A stretch of 64,000 bases of DNA from Ruminiclostridium sufflavum DSM 19573 (GTDB taxonomy: Bacteria > Bacillota > Clostridia > Acetivibrionales > DSM-1351). Within the stretch, counting starts at the first letter, position 1; every line of letters begins with the position of its first letter. A model generated the notes under the pieces. It had not been told where the DNA came from, made no database searches, and saw nothing but the letters and a program-made list of their open reading frames with translations. The stretch is from the NCBI RefSeq assembly GCF_003208175.1, contig NZ_QKMR01000006.1, positions 84,053 to 148,052 on the forward strand, written 5' to 3'. Position numbers and translations under genes: made by a program. Shown in pieces: positions 8,029 through 16,114 of this stretch.

Positions 8029-8451
8029 ATGAATAAAGTTATATCTTTTGGAAGTTGCCGGTTCTGCGGACAGAACAGCCTGCATGACAAGGATGATTTT
8101 GAAACAGTGGAACAGGCCAACGAATGTGCAACGCTTCATTGTAATTGTATTGAAGCTACTAAATATCAAGTTCAAAAGAAAGCGGAAGAGGATAGGCAGC
8201 AGGCCATAAAACGAGCAGAGGAACAAATAGAAAACTTATTCGGTGGTGGTTCGGCTTCATACGGATTATTACCGGTAGAAAACATTATAAAAGAGCTGAT
8301 TTTAAATTCAGCAATAATGATTTATGACAGCTTATTAAAAGATGTATCAATCAACATTACTTCTTGCCTGAAAGTGAAGATATCAAAATCAACTAAAGGC
8401 AAATTAACTTTTGTGAGGTCAGATGCGGCAGTATTTAAACAGGAGGTATAG
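8029..8451 (+). CDS. Hypothetical phage protein with N-terminal zinc-finger-like cysteines
   Basis: The N-terminus has CRFCGQ and then CATLHCNC, a possible zinc site. A charged helix follows (KKAEEDRQQAIKRAEEQIEN), then a compact C-terminal domain. A GAAAGGAG site lies 8 bases before the ATG. Similar 130-140-residue proteins occur in phage early operons; function unknown. Confidence 0.6.
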   Translation: MNKVISFGSCRFCGQNSLHDKDDFETVEQANECATLHCNCIEATKYQVQKKAEEDRQQAIKRAEEQIENLFGGGSASYGLLPVENIIKELILNSAIMIYDSLLKDVSINITSCLKVKISKSTKGKLTFVRSDAAVFKQEV

Positions 8452-8453
8452 CA

Positions 8454-8663
8454 ATGAGCTTAATAAGTAGGATTGAGCCTTTGTTTATTATAGGTATTGA
8501 CTTATCCTATACGCCAGATCATACAGCCTATTTTGCAATATGTAATGACTGCGGAAAAACGTGGAATGTAAGCAGATACAAAAGAGGCTATATTTGTCCG
8601 TATTGTACAAGTAAAAAGCAAAGGGAGAGGAAAACCCGCCATGTCAGAAAAGTCGGTAGGTGA
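8454..8663 (+). CDS. Small zinc-ribbon phage protein (69 aa)
   Basis: Two Cys pairs, CNDCG and CPYC, spaced 18 residues apart form a zinc ribbon. The tail is highly basic (KKQRERKTRHVRKVG), suggesting nucleic-acid binding. It begins two bases after the previous stop with an AGGAGG site and is the last gene before a 267-bp gap. Confidence 0.55.
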   Translation: MSLISRIEPLFIIGIDLSYTPDHTAYFAICNDCGKTWNVSRYKRGYICPYCTSKKQRERKTRHVRKVGR

Positions 8664-8930
8664 GCTACATAAATGATTCAGAAAGCAAAGGAAAACGCCT
8701 TGTATGCTATTCCAGTAGTAAACAAGGCGTAACCTTAAAATTGACTAATTGCCAAATAATCCTAATAAAAGTATACCATACTTAACGGCATAAGTCAAAA
8801 GCGAAAATCAGCGCCGATAGGCGTTTACGGGCTTGTAATAGGTATTAACTAAACAACCATAAACAAATATTTACCATTATTAGCTAATTAATATGACACT
8901 AAAATTATTGACTTAAAGGGGGTTAAATAT
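8664..8930. promoter_or_regulatory. Gene-free region with two hairpins ahead of rep; candidate origin or terminator
   Basis: No convincing gene is seen. A perfect 9-bp inverted repeat, ACGCCTTGT (8695-8703) and ACAAGGCGT (8722-8730), spans an 18-base loop. A second small hairpin is CGCC-GATA-GGCG at 8812-8823. The region directly precedes a rolling-circle-type Rep gene, so it may hold the double-strand origin nicked by Rep. The first hairpin could instead terminate the upstream operon, although it has no U-tract. Confidence 0.4.
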
Positions 8931-9881
8931 GTGCCGTATAGTAACAGCTATATCTTAGAAAATTATGAGGAACTTTATACAATCCAATATGAGAAAAATA
9001 TTGAGGATAGCATAGAGGAACAGATAGAAGCTCTGAGAGATAAAAATATTAAGAAATATAGAGTAAAAACAATAAAGTGCGGTCAGATGTTGGAATGTGA
9101 AATATACCCTATCTGGAAAACAGGCAATAAAGATATCGGGATTGGTAAAAAGAAGCCCAGCCGAGAAGCACAAAAAAATCTGAATGACAAAAATGCAAAG
9201 AAAAAAGTTATAAGGCAAATAAATACTAATTTTACCAATGAAGATATATGGGCTACCTTCACATACGACAACGAACATTTACCGGGCAGTGCGGAGCAGG
9301 CAAAAAAGGATATGCAAAATTACATAAGGCGGCTAAACAGATATGTAAGAAAAAATAAACTTCCAGCTCTTAAATATATTTATGTAACAGAGTATGAAGA
9401 GGATGAGAAGAAAGGTAAGAAGCGGGTGCACCATCACATAATAATGAATTTCAGGGGCAGAGACACGGCGGAGGAAATTTGGGATAAGGGAGGGAGGACA
9501 CAAACCAGAAGATTGCAGCCTGATGATTACGGCTTAGAAGGAATGGCAAGATACATAACAAAAGATCCTAAAAACTCAAAAAGATATACAACCAGCAGAA
9601 ATCTAAAAAAGTATTCAAAGCTTACTATAGCAGACAACAAAATGACAAAGAGGGAAGCAGAGAAGATAGCAAAAAACCAAAATATAGCAAGTGACATATT
9701 CGAAAAGTTATATGAGGGCTACATATTTAATGACATTGATATAAAATACAGCAAATTTGTAAGCGGGGCTTATCTGTATGTAAGGATGCGGCAGAGGGAC
9801 AGGCCTCAGAAGAGGAAAGAAAATCGGAAAAGCAGGGGAGGCTTAGAAATTGGCAAAGAGCAAAGTACCGACAGCAAGTGA
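8931..9881 (+). CDS. HUH-endonuclease replication initiator (Rep)
   Basis: Three motifs of rolling-circle Rep proteins appear in order: WATFTYD (about residues 107-113, motif 1), VHHHIIM (166-172, metal-binding HUH motif) and YITK (208-211, catalytic Tyr208 with Lys). The rest is basic. The closest group I recall is the phage/plasmid ORF2-G2P-type Rep. Such enzymes nick one strand at an origin and join to its 5' end. The GTG at 8931 follows AAAGGGGG; an overlapping ATG at 8929 opens only a short frame. The lack of a helicase or primase nearby suggests the phage recruits host replication from a nick. Confidence 0.75.
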   Translation: MPYSNSYILENYEELYTIQYEKNIEDSIEEQIEALRDKNIKKYRVKTIKCGQMLECEIYPIWKTGNKDIGIGKKKPSREAQKNLNDKNAKKKVIRQINTNFTNEDIWATFTYDNEHLPGSAEQAKKDMQNYIRRLNRYVRKNKLPALKYIYVTEYEEDEKKGKKRVHHHIIMNFRGRDTAEEIWDKGGRTQTRRLQPDDYGLEGMARYITKDPKNSKRYTTSRNLKKYSKLTIADNKMTKREAEKIAKNQNIASDIFEKLYEGYIFNDIDIKYSKFVSGAYLYVRMRQRDRPQKRKENRKSRGGLEIGKEQSTDSK

Positions 9882-10242
9882 GAGTGTAGAGCAAATATAT
9901 TTATTTAGATGGGCTGCCTTATCCTCCGGGGCTATGCCAGAGCTTGAACTAATGTATCATATACCGAACGGCGGGAAGAGGAATATTACAACGGCGAAGA
10001 GGCTCAAAGCAGAGGGAGTAAAAGCAGGAGTACCGGATATATGCTTGCCGGTGCCGAGGGGCGTATATCATGGCTTGTATATTGAACTAAAGGCAGGTCG
10101 AAACATAACTACAGAAAAACAGGACGAATGGTTAGAGGCGTTAGACAGTAACGGATATTTTACAGCAGTTTGTTACGGATGGGAGAAAGCCTCAAAAGTA
10201 ATCACAAATTATTTGAAAAATGGAGGCAGTGCAAATGTATAA
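9850..10242 (+). CDS. VRR-NUC domain nuclease
   Basis: The 130-residue protein fits the stand-alone VRR-NUC fold of phages: SVEQIYLFRWA at the N-terminus, then GVPDICLPVPRG with the catalytic Asp, LYIELKAGR with the E-x-K pair, a TEKQDEWLEAL helix and VCYGWEKA. Such enzymes cut DNA with a PD-(D/E)xK-like active site, often at branched structures. A TTG start at 9850 has a GGGGAGG site 8 bases before it and overlaps the rep gene by 32 bases. Confidence 0.85.
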   Translation: MAKSKVPTASESVEQIYLFRWAALSSGAMPELELMYHIPNGGKRNITTAKRLKAEGVKAGVPDICLPVPRGVYHGLYIELKAGRNITTEKQDEWLEALDSNGYFTAVCYGWEKASKVITNYLKNGGSANV

Positions 10243-10576
10243 ACAAAAGCTGATTTATGTATGTTCTCCGGTTAAGGGAGATATAGAAGAAAACATAACA
10301 AAAGCAAAAGAGCATTGCAAGACTGTTTTAATTATGGGGCACATTCCTATAGCTCCGCATGTTGCATTTAACGGAATGCTTAACGATAAAGTGCAGCAGG
10401 AGAGGGAAACAGCATTATCTTTAGGGCTTGAGCTTGTAAAGCGTTGTGATGAAGCATGGGTGTTCGGAAATGTTATAAGCAAAGGGATGCAGGGAGAGAT
10501 TGAATTAGCAAGGCAAATAAATATACCGGTAAAAACAGTTTTACATGCCGGTGGAACGGAGGGGGCAGCAGAATGA
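10235..10576 (+). CDS. DUF4406/DUF7768-like protein (deoxyribosyltransferase-like fold)
   Basis: The pattern YVCSPVKGDIEENI, IPIAPHVAFNG, DEAWVFGNVISKGMQGEIEL is that of small phage proteins with a nucleoside 2-deoxyribosyltransferase-like fold. Their substrate is not known. I place the start at the ATG at 10235, 8 bases after GGAGG, rather than at 10220, where the ribosome site itself would be inside the gene. It overlaps the nuclease gene by 8 bases and the parA-like gene by ATGA. Confidence 0.7.
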   Translation: MYKQKLIYVCSPVKGDIEENITKAKEHCKTVLIMGHIPIAPHVAFNGMLNDKVQQERETALSLGLELVKRCDEAWVFGNVISKGMQGEIELARQINIPVKTVLHAGGTEGAAE

Positions 10577-11349
10577 AAACAATTAGCATTATAAACTTGA
10601 AAGGCGGAGTGGGTAAAACCTTTACAGCCATACAAATGGCATATGGCTTACAACTTGAAGGAAAGAAAGTTCTTTTACTGGATAATGACAAGCAGGGCAA
10701 TTTATCTAAATTTTATAAGGTATATAGCAATACAGAGGAATGTGCTGCAGCTAAATTACTAAGTACATACCAGCCTATATTGAAAACGCTGGAAGAGGAA
10801 ACCCAGTACAAAAATCAGTACATAATAAATGCGAATATGAGCCTTTTAACTGCAACACTTGAAGTTACAAAAACAACGGCAAGTGACCAGCATTTAAGAT
10901 TTAAAAGGATAATACAGCAGGCAGAAAAGGCGGGATATGATTACATGATTATTGATAATCCTCCGGATATGGGACTGAATGTTATAAATGCCTTAATAAT
11001 TACGGATGATGTTATAGTTCCGATAAAAATTGACGAATGGGCTTTAGAGGGTTTAGACATTATCATAGAGCAGATAGAAAACGCCAAAGCCCTTAACGAG
11101 AAAATACGCTTTGCGGGAGCTTTAGTTACAAACTATAAAAAGAACGATTCCAATATAGCAGGCGTTGATTGGCTGAAAGAAAGCAATTACAAAATATTTG
11201 ATACAAAGATAAGGTATAGCGACAAAGCGACAGAGAGCATATTTTTTCACAAAGCAGTACAAGAATATAGCCCCAGGAGTGCAGTAGCTATAGACTATAA
11301 AAAATTTATAAAAGAGTATGAAAGTGAGGTTACTTATGGAAAAAATTAA
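10573..11349 (+). CDS. ParA-family ATPase
   Basis: The deviant Walker A motif NLKGGVGKTFTA lies at residues 8-19, LLLDNDKQGN (A' motif) at about 34-43 and YMIIDNPPDM (Walker B) near residue 125. Length 258 is typical of Soj/ParA proteins. These bind DNA nonspecifically and move ParB-bound DNA at cell division. A ParB-like gene lies at 13349, separated by four genes. Presence of both in a phage implies a low-copy extrachromosomal stage or a regulatory use. A 45-bp piece of this gene is repeated at 11715. Confidence 0.88.
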   Translation: MKTISIINLKGGVGKTFTAIQMAYGLQLEGKKVLLLDNDKQGNLSKFYKVYSNTEECAAAKLLSTYQPILKTLEEETQYKNQYIINANMSLLTATLEVTKTTASDQHLRFKRIIQQAEKAGYDYMIIDNPPDMGLNVINALIITDDVIVPIKIDEWALEGLDIIIEQIENAKALNEKIRFAGALVTNYKKNDSNIAGVDWLKESNYKIFDTKIRYSDKATESIFFHKAVQEYSPRSAVAIDYKKFIKEYESEVTYGKN

Positions 11350-11689
11350 AATATCGGAACTTGAAAAAGATGATGTGGTTTTGGTTGAAGGCAATTATAC
11401 TGTAAACACTGTGGAAGATATTTTGAATGATTTAGAACTTTATAAAGATAAGGAAATATATACGACAACAACAATTTATGCGAAATTTGATGCTAAAGAA
11501 ATTTTAGAAGCTGCTATTGAAGACGAACAGTGTAATGGAATGTATGATGACTGGGACTATAACATAAAGGCAGATATAACGGAAGAGGATATATCAGAAC
11601 TGCAAGTCATATTTGACAGAATATTAGCAAGACATCCCGGAGCTAATTTTGCCTATGAGCCTGACCAGTTAATTGAAATTGATGTTTAA
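11336..11689 (+). CDS. Acidic hypothetical phage protein
   Basis: The protein of about 117 residues is strongly acidic (about 31 Asp/Glu against about 14 Lys/Arg/His), for example DLELYKDKEIYTTTTIYAKF then EEDISELQVIFD. Start is the ATG at 11336, with GTGAGG upstream, overlapping parA by 14 bases. Acidity and small size would fit a DNA-mimic antirestriction or anti-CRISPR protein, but no family is recognised and this is speculation. Confidence 0.55.
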   Translation: MEKIKISELEKDDVVLVEGNYTVNTVEDILNDLELYKDKEIYTTTTIYAKFDAKEILEAAIEDEQCNGMYDDWDYNIKADITEEDISELQVIFDRILARHPGANFAYEPDQLIEIDV

Positions 11690-11714
11690 GTGATCCATGA
11701 AACAAATAAATAAA

Positions 11715-11759
11715 GATTCCAATATGGCAGGCGTGGATTGGCTGAAAGAAAGCAATTAC
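11715..11759 (+). repeat. Remnant copy of a parA segment
   Basis: These 45 bases match 11146-11190 inside the parA-like gene at 43 of 45 positions, differing at two sites. Just after the match the copy reads ACTAA, which stops the parA frame at once. The fragment lies between two genes and has no start. It is probably a scar of recombination with a related phage or a small duplication. Confidence 0.8.
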
Positions 11760-11786
11760 TAAACAAATAAAGAGTGAGGGCGAATT

Positions 11787-12149
11787 ATGGCAATAAAAAA
11801 ATCAGATAGGCAAAAAATTTATGAAAAATATAACGGACATTGTGCGTACTGTGGGAAAGAAATTGCTTTAAAAGATATGCAAGTAGACCACATTGAACCA
11901 TTAAGAAATTGGGATAGGGCAAAAACTCAGGAGGAATTAAACAATATCAAGAATTTTAATCCATCTTGTCGCATGTGTAACCATTATAAACGAGCAGATA
12001 ACTTAGAAGCCTTTAGAGAATCCATGAGTACGCTGCATAAACGCATATCCAAACTTTACATAGTAAGAGTAGGAATAGACCACGGAATTATAAATATCAA
12101 GCCGTTTGATGGGAAATTTTATTTTGAAAAGATAGTTACAAATCGCTAA
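11787..12149 (+). CDS. HNH endonuclease (small, phage type)
   Basis: The HNH signature is clear: CAYCGKEI, MQVDHIEPLRNWD with the catalytic His, NIKNFNPSCRMCNHYKRADN with Asn and the second Cys pair. Four cysteines bind a structural zinc. At 120 residues it is longer than a minimal HNH by a C-terminal beta domain of unknown use. Located between parA and methyltransferase genes, it may be a homing or accessory nuclease distinct from the packaging HNH at 16115. Confidence 0.85.
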   Translation: MAIKKSDRQKIYEKYNGHCAYCGKEIALKDMQVDHIEPLRNWDRAKTQEELNNIKNFNPSCRMCNHYKRADNLEAFRESMSTLHKRISKLYIVRVGIDHGIINIKPFDGKFYFEKIVTNR

Positions 12150-12189
12150 GAAATGATACAAATATTAAACAACTTAGAGGTGAAGATAA

Positions 12190-12717
12190 ATGTTAAAATT
12201 GGCATTCTCATATCAAGAGAAGTTAAATCATGTTTGGCAGTCTATTGCTTTCAAAGACAAGTATCAATTTTACAGTGGTGATATTTGGTGGAGTTACAAG
12301 GTCGAACTTGACAGTAGTTCTTGGGATAATATTCAGATGGTCAGTGTTGGGAACAATGACAACATTCTTGGATACTTCGGTGCCCATATTGACAGACAAT
12401 CGAACAAGGTTTCAAGCATTGGTGCTATCAACTTCGGTAATGTGAACGTGACATTTTCAAAAGACTTTTACCAATTTTTGTATGAATTGTTCACAAAGCA
12501 CAAATTCCGCAAAATTGAATGGTATGTCATTGTCGGGAATCCGGCAGAAAAATTATATGACAGAATCATTTCAAAATATGGTGGAAGGGTTGTTGGCATT
12601 AAAAAAGAAGCAACAATGATGGCTGATGGAACGCTTAGAGATGAAAAAGAATATGAGATATTTAAATGTGATTTTGAATCACAAATGACGAAAGGTGTGC
12701 AGCAGGGGATGGATTAA
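12190..12717 (+). CDS. Hypothetical phage protein, possibly GNAT-like fold
   Basis: A 175-residue protein with an AGAGGTG site. The second half (KIEWYVIVGNPAEKLYDRII, then GGRVVGIKKEATMMADGTLR) resembles the C-terminal strand-helix of GNAT acetyltransferases, with alternating beta strands before it. No acetyl-CoA loop is evident to me. Codon use seems slightly less A-rich than its neighbours, which may mean separate acquisition. Confidence 0.45.
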   Translation: MLKLAFSYQEKLNHVWQSIAFKDKYQFYSGDIWWSYKVELDSSSWDNIQMVSVGNNDNILGYFGAHIDRQSNKVSSIGAINFGNVNVTFSKDFYQFLYELFTKHKFRKIEWYVIVGNPAEKLYDRIISKYGGRVVGIKKEATMMADGTLRDEKEYEIFKCDFESQMTKGVQQGMD

Positions 12718-12741
12718 TATTAAAGGATAAGAGGTGGAATT

Positions 12742-13311
12742 TTGAGTAGTACAAATAGAAGCATGGTAAGAAATGAAGCAGATTATTACAGAACGCCTGT
12801 AATTGAAATAGAAAGGTTTTTAATTGAATTTAACAAACTCTATGGATATCATCTTAATTACGGCAATATTTTAGATCCCTGTGCCGGAGGGGATGAAGAA
12901 CATACAATGAGTTATCCAGAAGCAATAAAGGCTTACAACAACGATATAACGACTATTGATATTAGGGAAGATTCAAGGGCAGATATAAAAGCTGATTATC
13001 TTGAAACAGACTGTTTTGGCAAATACGATTTAATAATAACTAATCCTCCATTTTGTATAGCCCTTGATATTATTAAAAAGGCTCTGGATGATGTAAAAGA
13101 CGGTGGGTTAGTCGTTATGTTACTGAGATTAAACTATTATGGGAGCAAAGACAGGAAACCATTTTGGAATAATTTTATGCCGGAACATTGCTTCGTTCAT
13201 CATAAAAGAATTGGGTTTACTGACAACGGGAAAACAGATTCGATTGAGTACTGTCATATGGTATGGAGAAAAAGCTATTATCCGGATTATACAAAATTAA
13301 AGGTTATTTAG
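12742..13311 (+). CDS. Phage DNA methyltransferase (NPPF type)
   Basis: The protein has ILDPCAGGDEEHTM (SAM-binding motif I analogue) and DLIITNPPFCIALDII (catalytic NPPF, about residues 98-101), followed by GGLVVMLLRLNYYGS. This is the pattern of small phage adenine-N6 methyltransferases. A TTG at 12742 has an AGAGGTGG site. It is the third methyltransferase in the prophage; the C-terminus YCHMVWRK also fits the family. Confidence 0.8.
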   Translation: MSSTNRSMVRNEADYYRTPVIEIERFLIEFNKLYGYHLNYGNILDPCAGGDEEHTMSYPEAIKAYNNDITTIDIREDSRADIKADYLETDCFGKYDLIITNPPFCIALDIIKKALDDVKDGGLVVMLLRLNYYGSKDRKPFWNNFMPEHCFVHHKRIGFTDNGKTDSIEYCHMVWRKSYYPDYTKLKVI

Positions 13312-13348
13312 TTTGGCAATATAAGAAAAAGCAAAGGAGGGCTTTATT

Positions 13349-14476
13349 ATGGTACAAGCAAAGAAATTTAGTTTTTTGGATATTATGAACAGCTCTGCTA
13401 AATCAGATGAAGTATCAACGGATTTTAAAGAGATATTTTTAAGCCCATATGAAGTAAAACCGACAGAGAGTAATTTTTATTCACAAGAAAATATAGAAGA
13501 GCTGGCAGATGCTTTTTTAACAGTAGGGCAGCAGCAGCCGACAGTATTAGCATATACAAATGATGAGTACAAAATAATAAGCGGGCACAGGAGAAATGCA
13601 GCTAATATTCTAAATATTGAGCGTGGTGAGCTTAACAGGGATGCTAAGATAAGATACCTTTACAAAGAAATGACACCGGCAATCCTAGAGCTATCATTAA
13701 TTATGGGCAATGCCCTGAATAGAAAGCTTACACCATATGAGGAAATGGAACAGGCGAAGAGGCTAAAAGCAGCATTAATAAGGGCGAAGGAAGAGGATGG
13801 CTTAGAACTTAAAGGCAAAATAAGAGATATTATAGCAGAGCTTCTAGCAACAAGCCCTACTCAAATTGCAAGAATGGAAAAGATAAGTTCCAGCCTTACT
13901 GATGAAGCAAAAGAACAATTCAAGGCGGGCAATATGGGTATAACCGCCGCATATGAAACAGCAAAATTACAGCCAGAAGAACAAAAAGCGGTTGCCTCTT
14001 CCGCAGCAGCTGGTGAAGAGGTAAAGCCGAAAGACATAGCGGAGAGGGTAAAGGAATTACAGCAAACTGCTATAGATAATGTTGAAAAGCAAATTGATAA
14101 AGCGGTTAAAAAGGCAGAATATGCAACGGTAAGAGTACTGCAGGCAACAGTAGAAGCCGAGAGAGTAGCAGAAACAGCAATGTTTAGTAAAGAAGTGTCC
14201 GAAACGGACACCATAAAGCCAGAATACAAGATAACCCACAAACTAAAAATATATCCAGAGCAATTTGAGGCAGTTAGAAGAGGAATCAAGACATTTGAAT
14301 ACAGGCTAAATGACAGAGGCTATAAGAACGGAGATATATTACGGCTTTTCGAATATTCACCAAAGGAAGAGGAGTCTACAGGGCAGTTTATAGATGTTAA
14401 AGTAATTTATCTATTAGAGGGTGGCAATTTTGGAATACCTGAAAATTATGTGATTATGAGTATTAAGGAAGTATAG
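13349..14476 (+). CDS. ParB-like partition protein fused to a DUF3850/ASCH-like domain
   Basis: Residues 25-200 form a ParB/Srx nuclease-like domain: IFLSPYEVKP, SQENIEELADAFLTVGQQQP, YKIISGHRRNAA (the GHRR box) and a helix-turn-helix around ELLATSPTQIARMEKIS. A coiled linker of about 70 residues follows. The last 80 residues (HKLKIYPEQFEAVRRGIKTF, YRLNDRGYKNGDILRLFEY, IPENYVIMSI) match the DUF3850 PUA/ASCH-like RNA-binding domain. A strong AAAGGAGGG site precedes the ATG. It presumably works with ParA at 10573; the fused C-terminal domain is unusual. Confidence 0.82.
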   Translation: MVQAKKFSFLDIMNSSAKSDEVSTDFKEIFLSPYEVKPTESNFYSQENIEELADAFLTVGQQQPTVLAYTNDEYKIISGHRRNAANILNIERGELNRDAKIRYLYKEMTPAILELSLIMGNALNRKLTPYEEMEQAKRLKAALIRAKEEDGLELKGKIRDIIAELLATSPTQIARMEKISSSLTDEAKEQFKAGNMGITAAYETAKLQPEEQKAVASSAAAGEEVKPKDIAERVKELQQTAIDNVEKQIDKAVKKAEYATVRVLQATVEAERVAETAMFSKEVSETDTIKPEYKITHKLKIYPEQFEAVRRGIKTFEYRLNDRGYKNGDILRLFEYSPKEEESTGQFIDVKVIYLLEGGNFGIPENYVIMSIKEV

Positions 14477-14490
14477 GGAGGGATTAGAAT

Positions 14491-14928
14491 ATGCGATGGT
14501 CAGATTGTGCAGTACAGGACTTAAAGAAATATGAAGGACTAAAGGCAAGCATATATAACATAGAGGAACGAATAGAAGCATTAGAAATAAAGTTCGAAGG
14601 GATTAAGGTAAATAGAAGTGATAAGATTCCAGCACATGGAGGCGGTAGTAAGTGGGAGGACTATCTGCTAGACAATATAGTAGAACGTGAACGCCTTAAC
14701 TTTCTGCTTGAAGCAGATAGAAAAATACTAGGAATTATAGAAAGGGGTTTGCAAGCCCTAGACAATACGGAGAGGCTTGTATTAGACAGATTTTTTATTC
14801 ATAGAAGAAAAGACCATATTGGAACATTAATTGAGGAGTTGGGAGTAGAACAAAGCCAGATATACAGAATTAAAGACCAAGCTTTATATAAGTTTACTAT
14901 ACATATGTATGGGATTGAAGAATATTAG
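14491..14928 (+). CDS. ArpU/RinA-like late transcription regulator
   Basis: The 145-residue protein begins with a coiled coil and ends with a sigma-4-like helix-turn-helix: LDNTERLVLDRFFIHRRKDH, IGTLIEELGVEQSQIYRIKD, QALYKFTIHMYG. This is the layout of RinA/ArpU/DUF1492 proteins, which switch on packaging and structural genes in Firmicutes phages. It is the last gene before the packaging module, as expected. An AGGGAGGGA site precedes the ATG. Confidence 0.8.
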   Translation: MRWSDCAVQDLKKYEGLKASIYNIEERIEALEIKFEGIKVNRSDKIPAHGGGSKWEDYLLDNIVERERLNFLLEADRKILGIIERGLQALDNTERLVLDRFFIHRRKDHIGTLIEELGVEQSQIYRIKDQALYKFTIHMYGIEEY

Positions 14929-14966
14929 TTGTTTTTAGTCTGATAGGAACTAATAAAAAATTAAAA

Positions 14967-15012
14967 CGGAGTAATCATAGGCTAAAAGTTTGTGCACACC
15001 CAGACGTATAGG
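14967..15012 (+). repeat. Leader element, copy 2 of 2 (diverged)
   Basis: It matches the element at 4037-4084: CGGAGTAATCATAGGC, then a palindrome TGTGCACA, then CCCAGACGTATAGG. Here the hairpin arms are broken and no gene follows within a start-codon distance; a short frame from GTG ends at about 15050. It may be a remnant of a gene start like that of the PAPS-reductase-like gene, or a separate RNA signal. It lies in the 220-base gap before the secreted-protein gene. Confidence 0.55.
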
Positions 15013-15061
15013 TTTTTGGAAATCAAGACAAATAACAAATAAATGTAAAATAATAAAAATA

Positions 15062-15090
15062 TTGACATAAATACATTATAATGATATTAT
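15062..15090 (+). promoter_or_regulatory. Consensus sigma-A promoter for the cargo gene at 15149
   Basis: TTGACA (15062-15067) and TATTAT (15085-15090) are separated by exactly 17 bp. A nearer TATAAT at 15077 is only 9 bp from the -35 box and is not used. The strength suggests constitutive expression of the following gene in the lysogen. Confidence 0.75.
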
Positions 15091-15148
15091 TTTTTGTGGT
15101 TTAGAACTTATTAAGCTATATTAAAATCAAATTATAGGAGGTATTATT

Positions 15149-15568
15149 ATGTACATGTGGTGTAAGAAAGTACAAATTAAAAGCATGTTAGCAATATTAA
15201 TAGCTGTGACATTGATGATTGTAAGCATTCCAACGGTAAGTGCAGCAAGTTATTATCCTCAGACATTTACACATACCGAACAGTTTTATGTAGCAGAAGG
15301 TGTAACTGCGACATTTACCGCTGAAGTAACTATTTGGTACTATACTGATAATAAAATTCATATTTATAGTGAAAATCTATCATGTTCAGTCAATGATTCT
15401 AGATATAGATGCTATACATATGGTCTTCAAATCACTAATGGAAACGGACTACTTAGTACATCTGTTGGGTATGCTACAGTATCTGGTCCAATCTATTCAA
15501 AAACAATGGTTGCCAACGTGGCCATCGTCCCTGGAAATCCACCTCAAATTACAATGGGGGTTTTGTAA
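15149..15568 (+). CDS. Secreted small protein, lysogenic cargo (moron)
   Basis: Residues 1-30 form a signal peptide (basic start, LAILIAVTLMIVSIP core, SAA cleavage region). The mature part of about 107 residues is rich in Ser, Thr and Tyr, has two cysteines (NLSCSV, YRCYTY) and alternates as a beta-sandwich would. It has its own promoter, an ATAGGAGG site and a terminator, and lies between regulator and packaging genes. This is the layout of a moron expressed from the prophage. No family is recognised. Confidence 0.75.
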   Translation: MYMWCKKVQIKSMLAILIAVTLMIVSIPTVSAASYYPQTFTHTEQFYVAEGVTATFTAEVTIWYYTDNKIHIYSENLSCSVNDSRYRCYTYGLQITNGNGLLSTSVGYATVSGPIYSKTMVANVAIVPGNPPQITMGVL

Positions 15569-15649
15569 TGATTTAATGTATGAAAACATGGTAAATATCC
15601 CTTGATGATTTATAATTTAAAAATAGTATAAAAGAATAATATTTTTAAT

Positions 15650-15685
15650 AAAAAGGCTTATAGCGTACTTGCTTCAAGCCTTTTT
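15650..15685 (+). terminator. Intrinsic terminator after the secreted-protein gene
   Basis: Stem AAAAAGGCTT (15650-15659) and AAGCCTTTTT (15676-15685) with a 16-base loop, ending in a T-run. The stem and its upstream flank are a diverged copy of the hairpin at 16061-16093. Confidence 0.8.
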
Positions 15686-15727
15686 ATTTTATTCTTTAAG
15701 GCAATGTTAAAGACAAAGAACGTATAA

Positions 15728-15931
15728 CAACTTTATAAACCTGAAGAGTTACATTTTAATGAGAGTGCGTTAATTGATATTATAGAAGGTCATATTTCAT
15801 GTGGTGATTCTATAGGTAAGATTAAGGGTATATTGGTAAACGATTACAAAGCACCTCCAGAACATGTAAATGAATTACTGATATCAGCACTGGATAATAG
15901 CACAAATGGCTTAGAAGAATGTAAAAAATGA
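15728..15931 (+). pseudogene. Remnant of a small phage gene without a start
   Basis: A 67-residue open stretch, starting QLYKPEELHF and running through GHISCGDSIGKIKGILVN to a stop at 15931, looks coding but has no start codon or ribosome site. An ATG at 15708 in another frame gives MLKTKNV and stops just before it, so one frameshift could join them. It lies between the two duplicated terminators and is probably decayed. Confidence 0.4.
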
Positions 15932-16060
15932 TTTTTGTATATTAACGTGAGTTGTTGCACTTTTGTTAACATATAACATTAAGGAGAAACATGATAAAAA
16001 CAAGGGAAGTTTTATCCATCCCTTCATGCTAAAATAATATAAAAGAATAATGTTTAATAC

Positions 16061-16093
16061 AAAGACTTGCGGCGTTAATTGCTTCAAGTCTTT
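16061..16093 (+). terminator. Intrinsic terminator ahead of the packaging genes
   Basis: Stem AAAGACTTG (16061-16069) and CAAGTCTTT (16085-16093) with a T-rich tail. The stem plus about 45 upstream bases (TATAAAAGAATAAT and CATCCCTTCATG) repeat the block around 15585-15685, so a terminator cassette was duplicated about 410 bp apart. Confidence 0.7.
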
Positions 16094-16114
16094 TTCTTTT
16101 AAAGGATAAACACA

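Noticed and set aside
15062-15082. TTGACA with TATAAT at 15077 as promoter
   Set aside because: The spacer is only 9 bp; TATTAT at 15085 gives exactly 17 bp.
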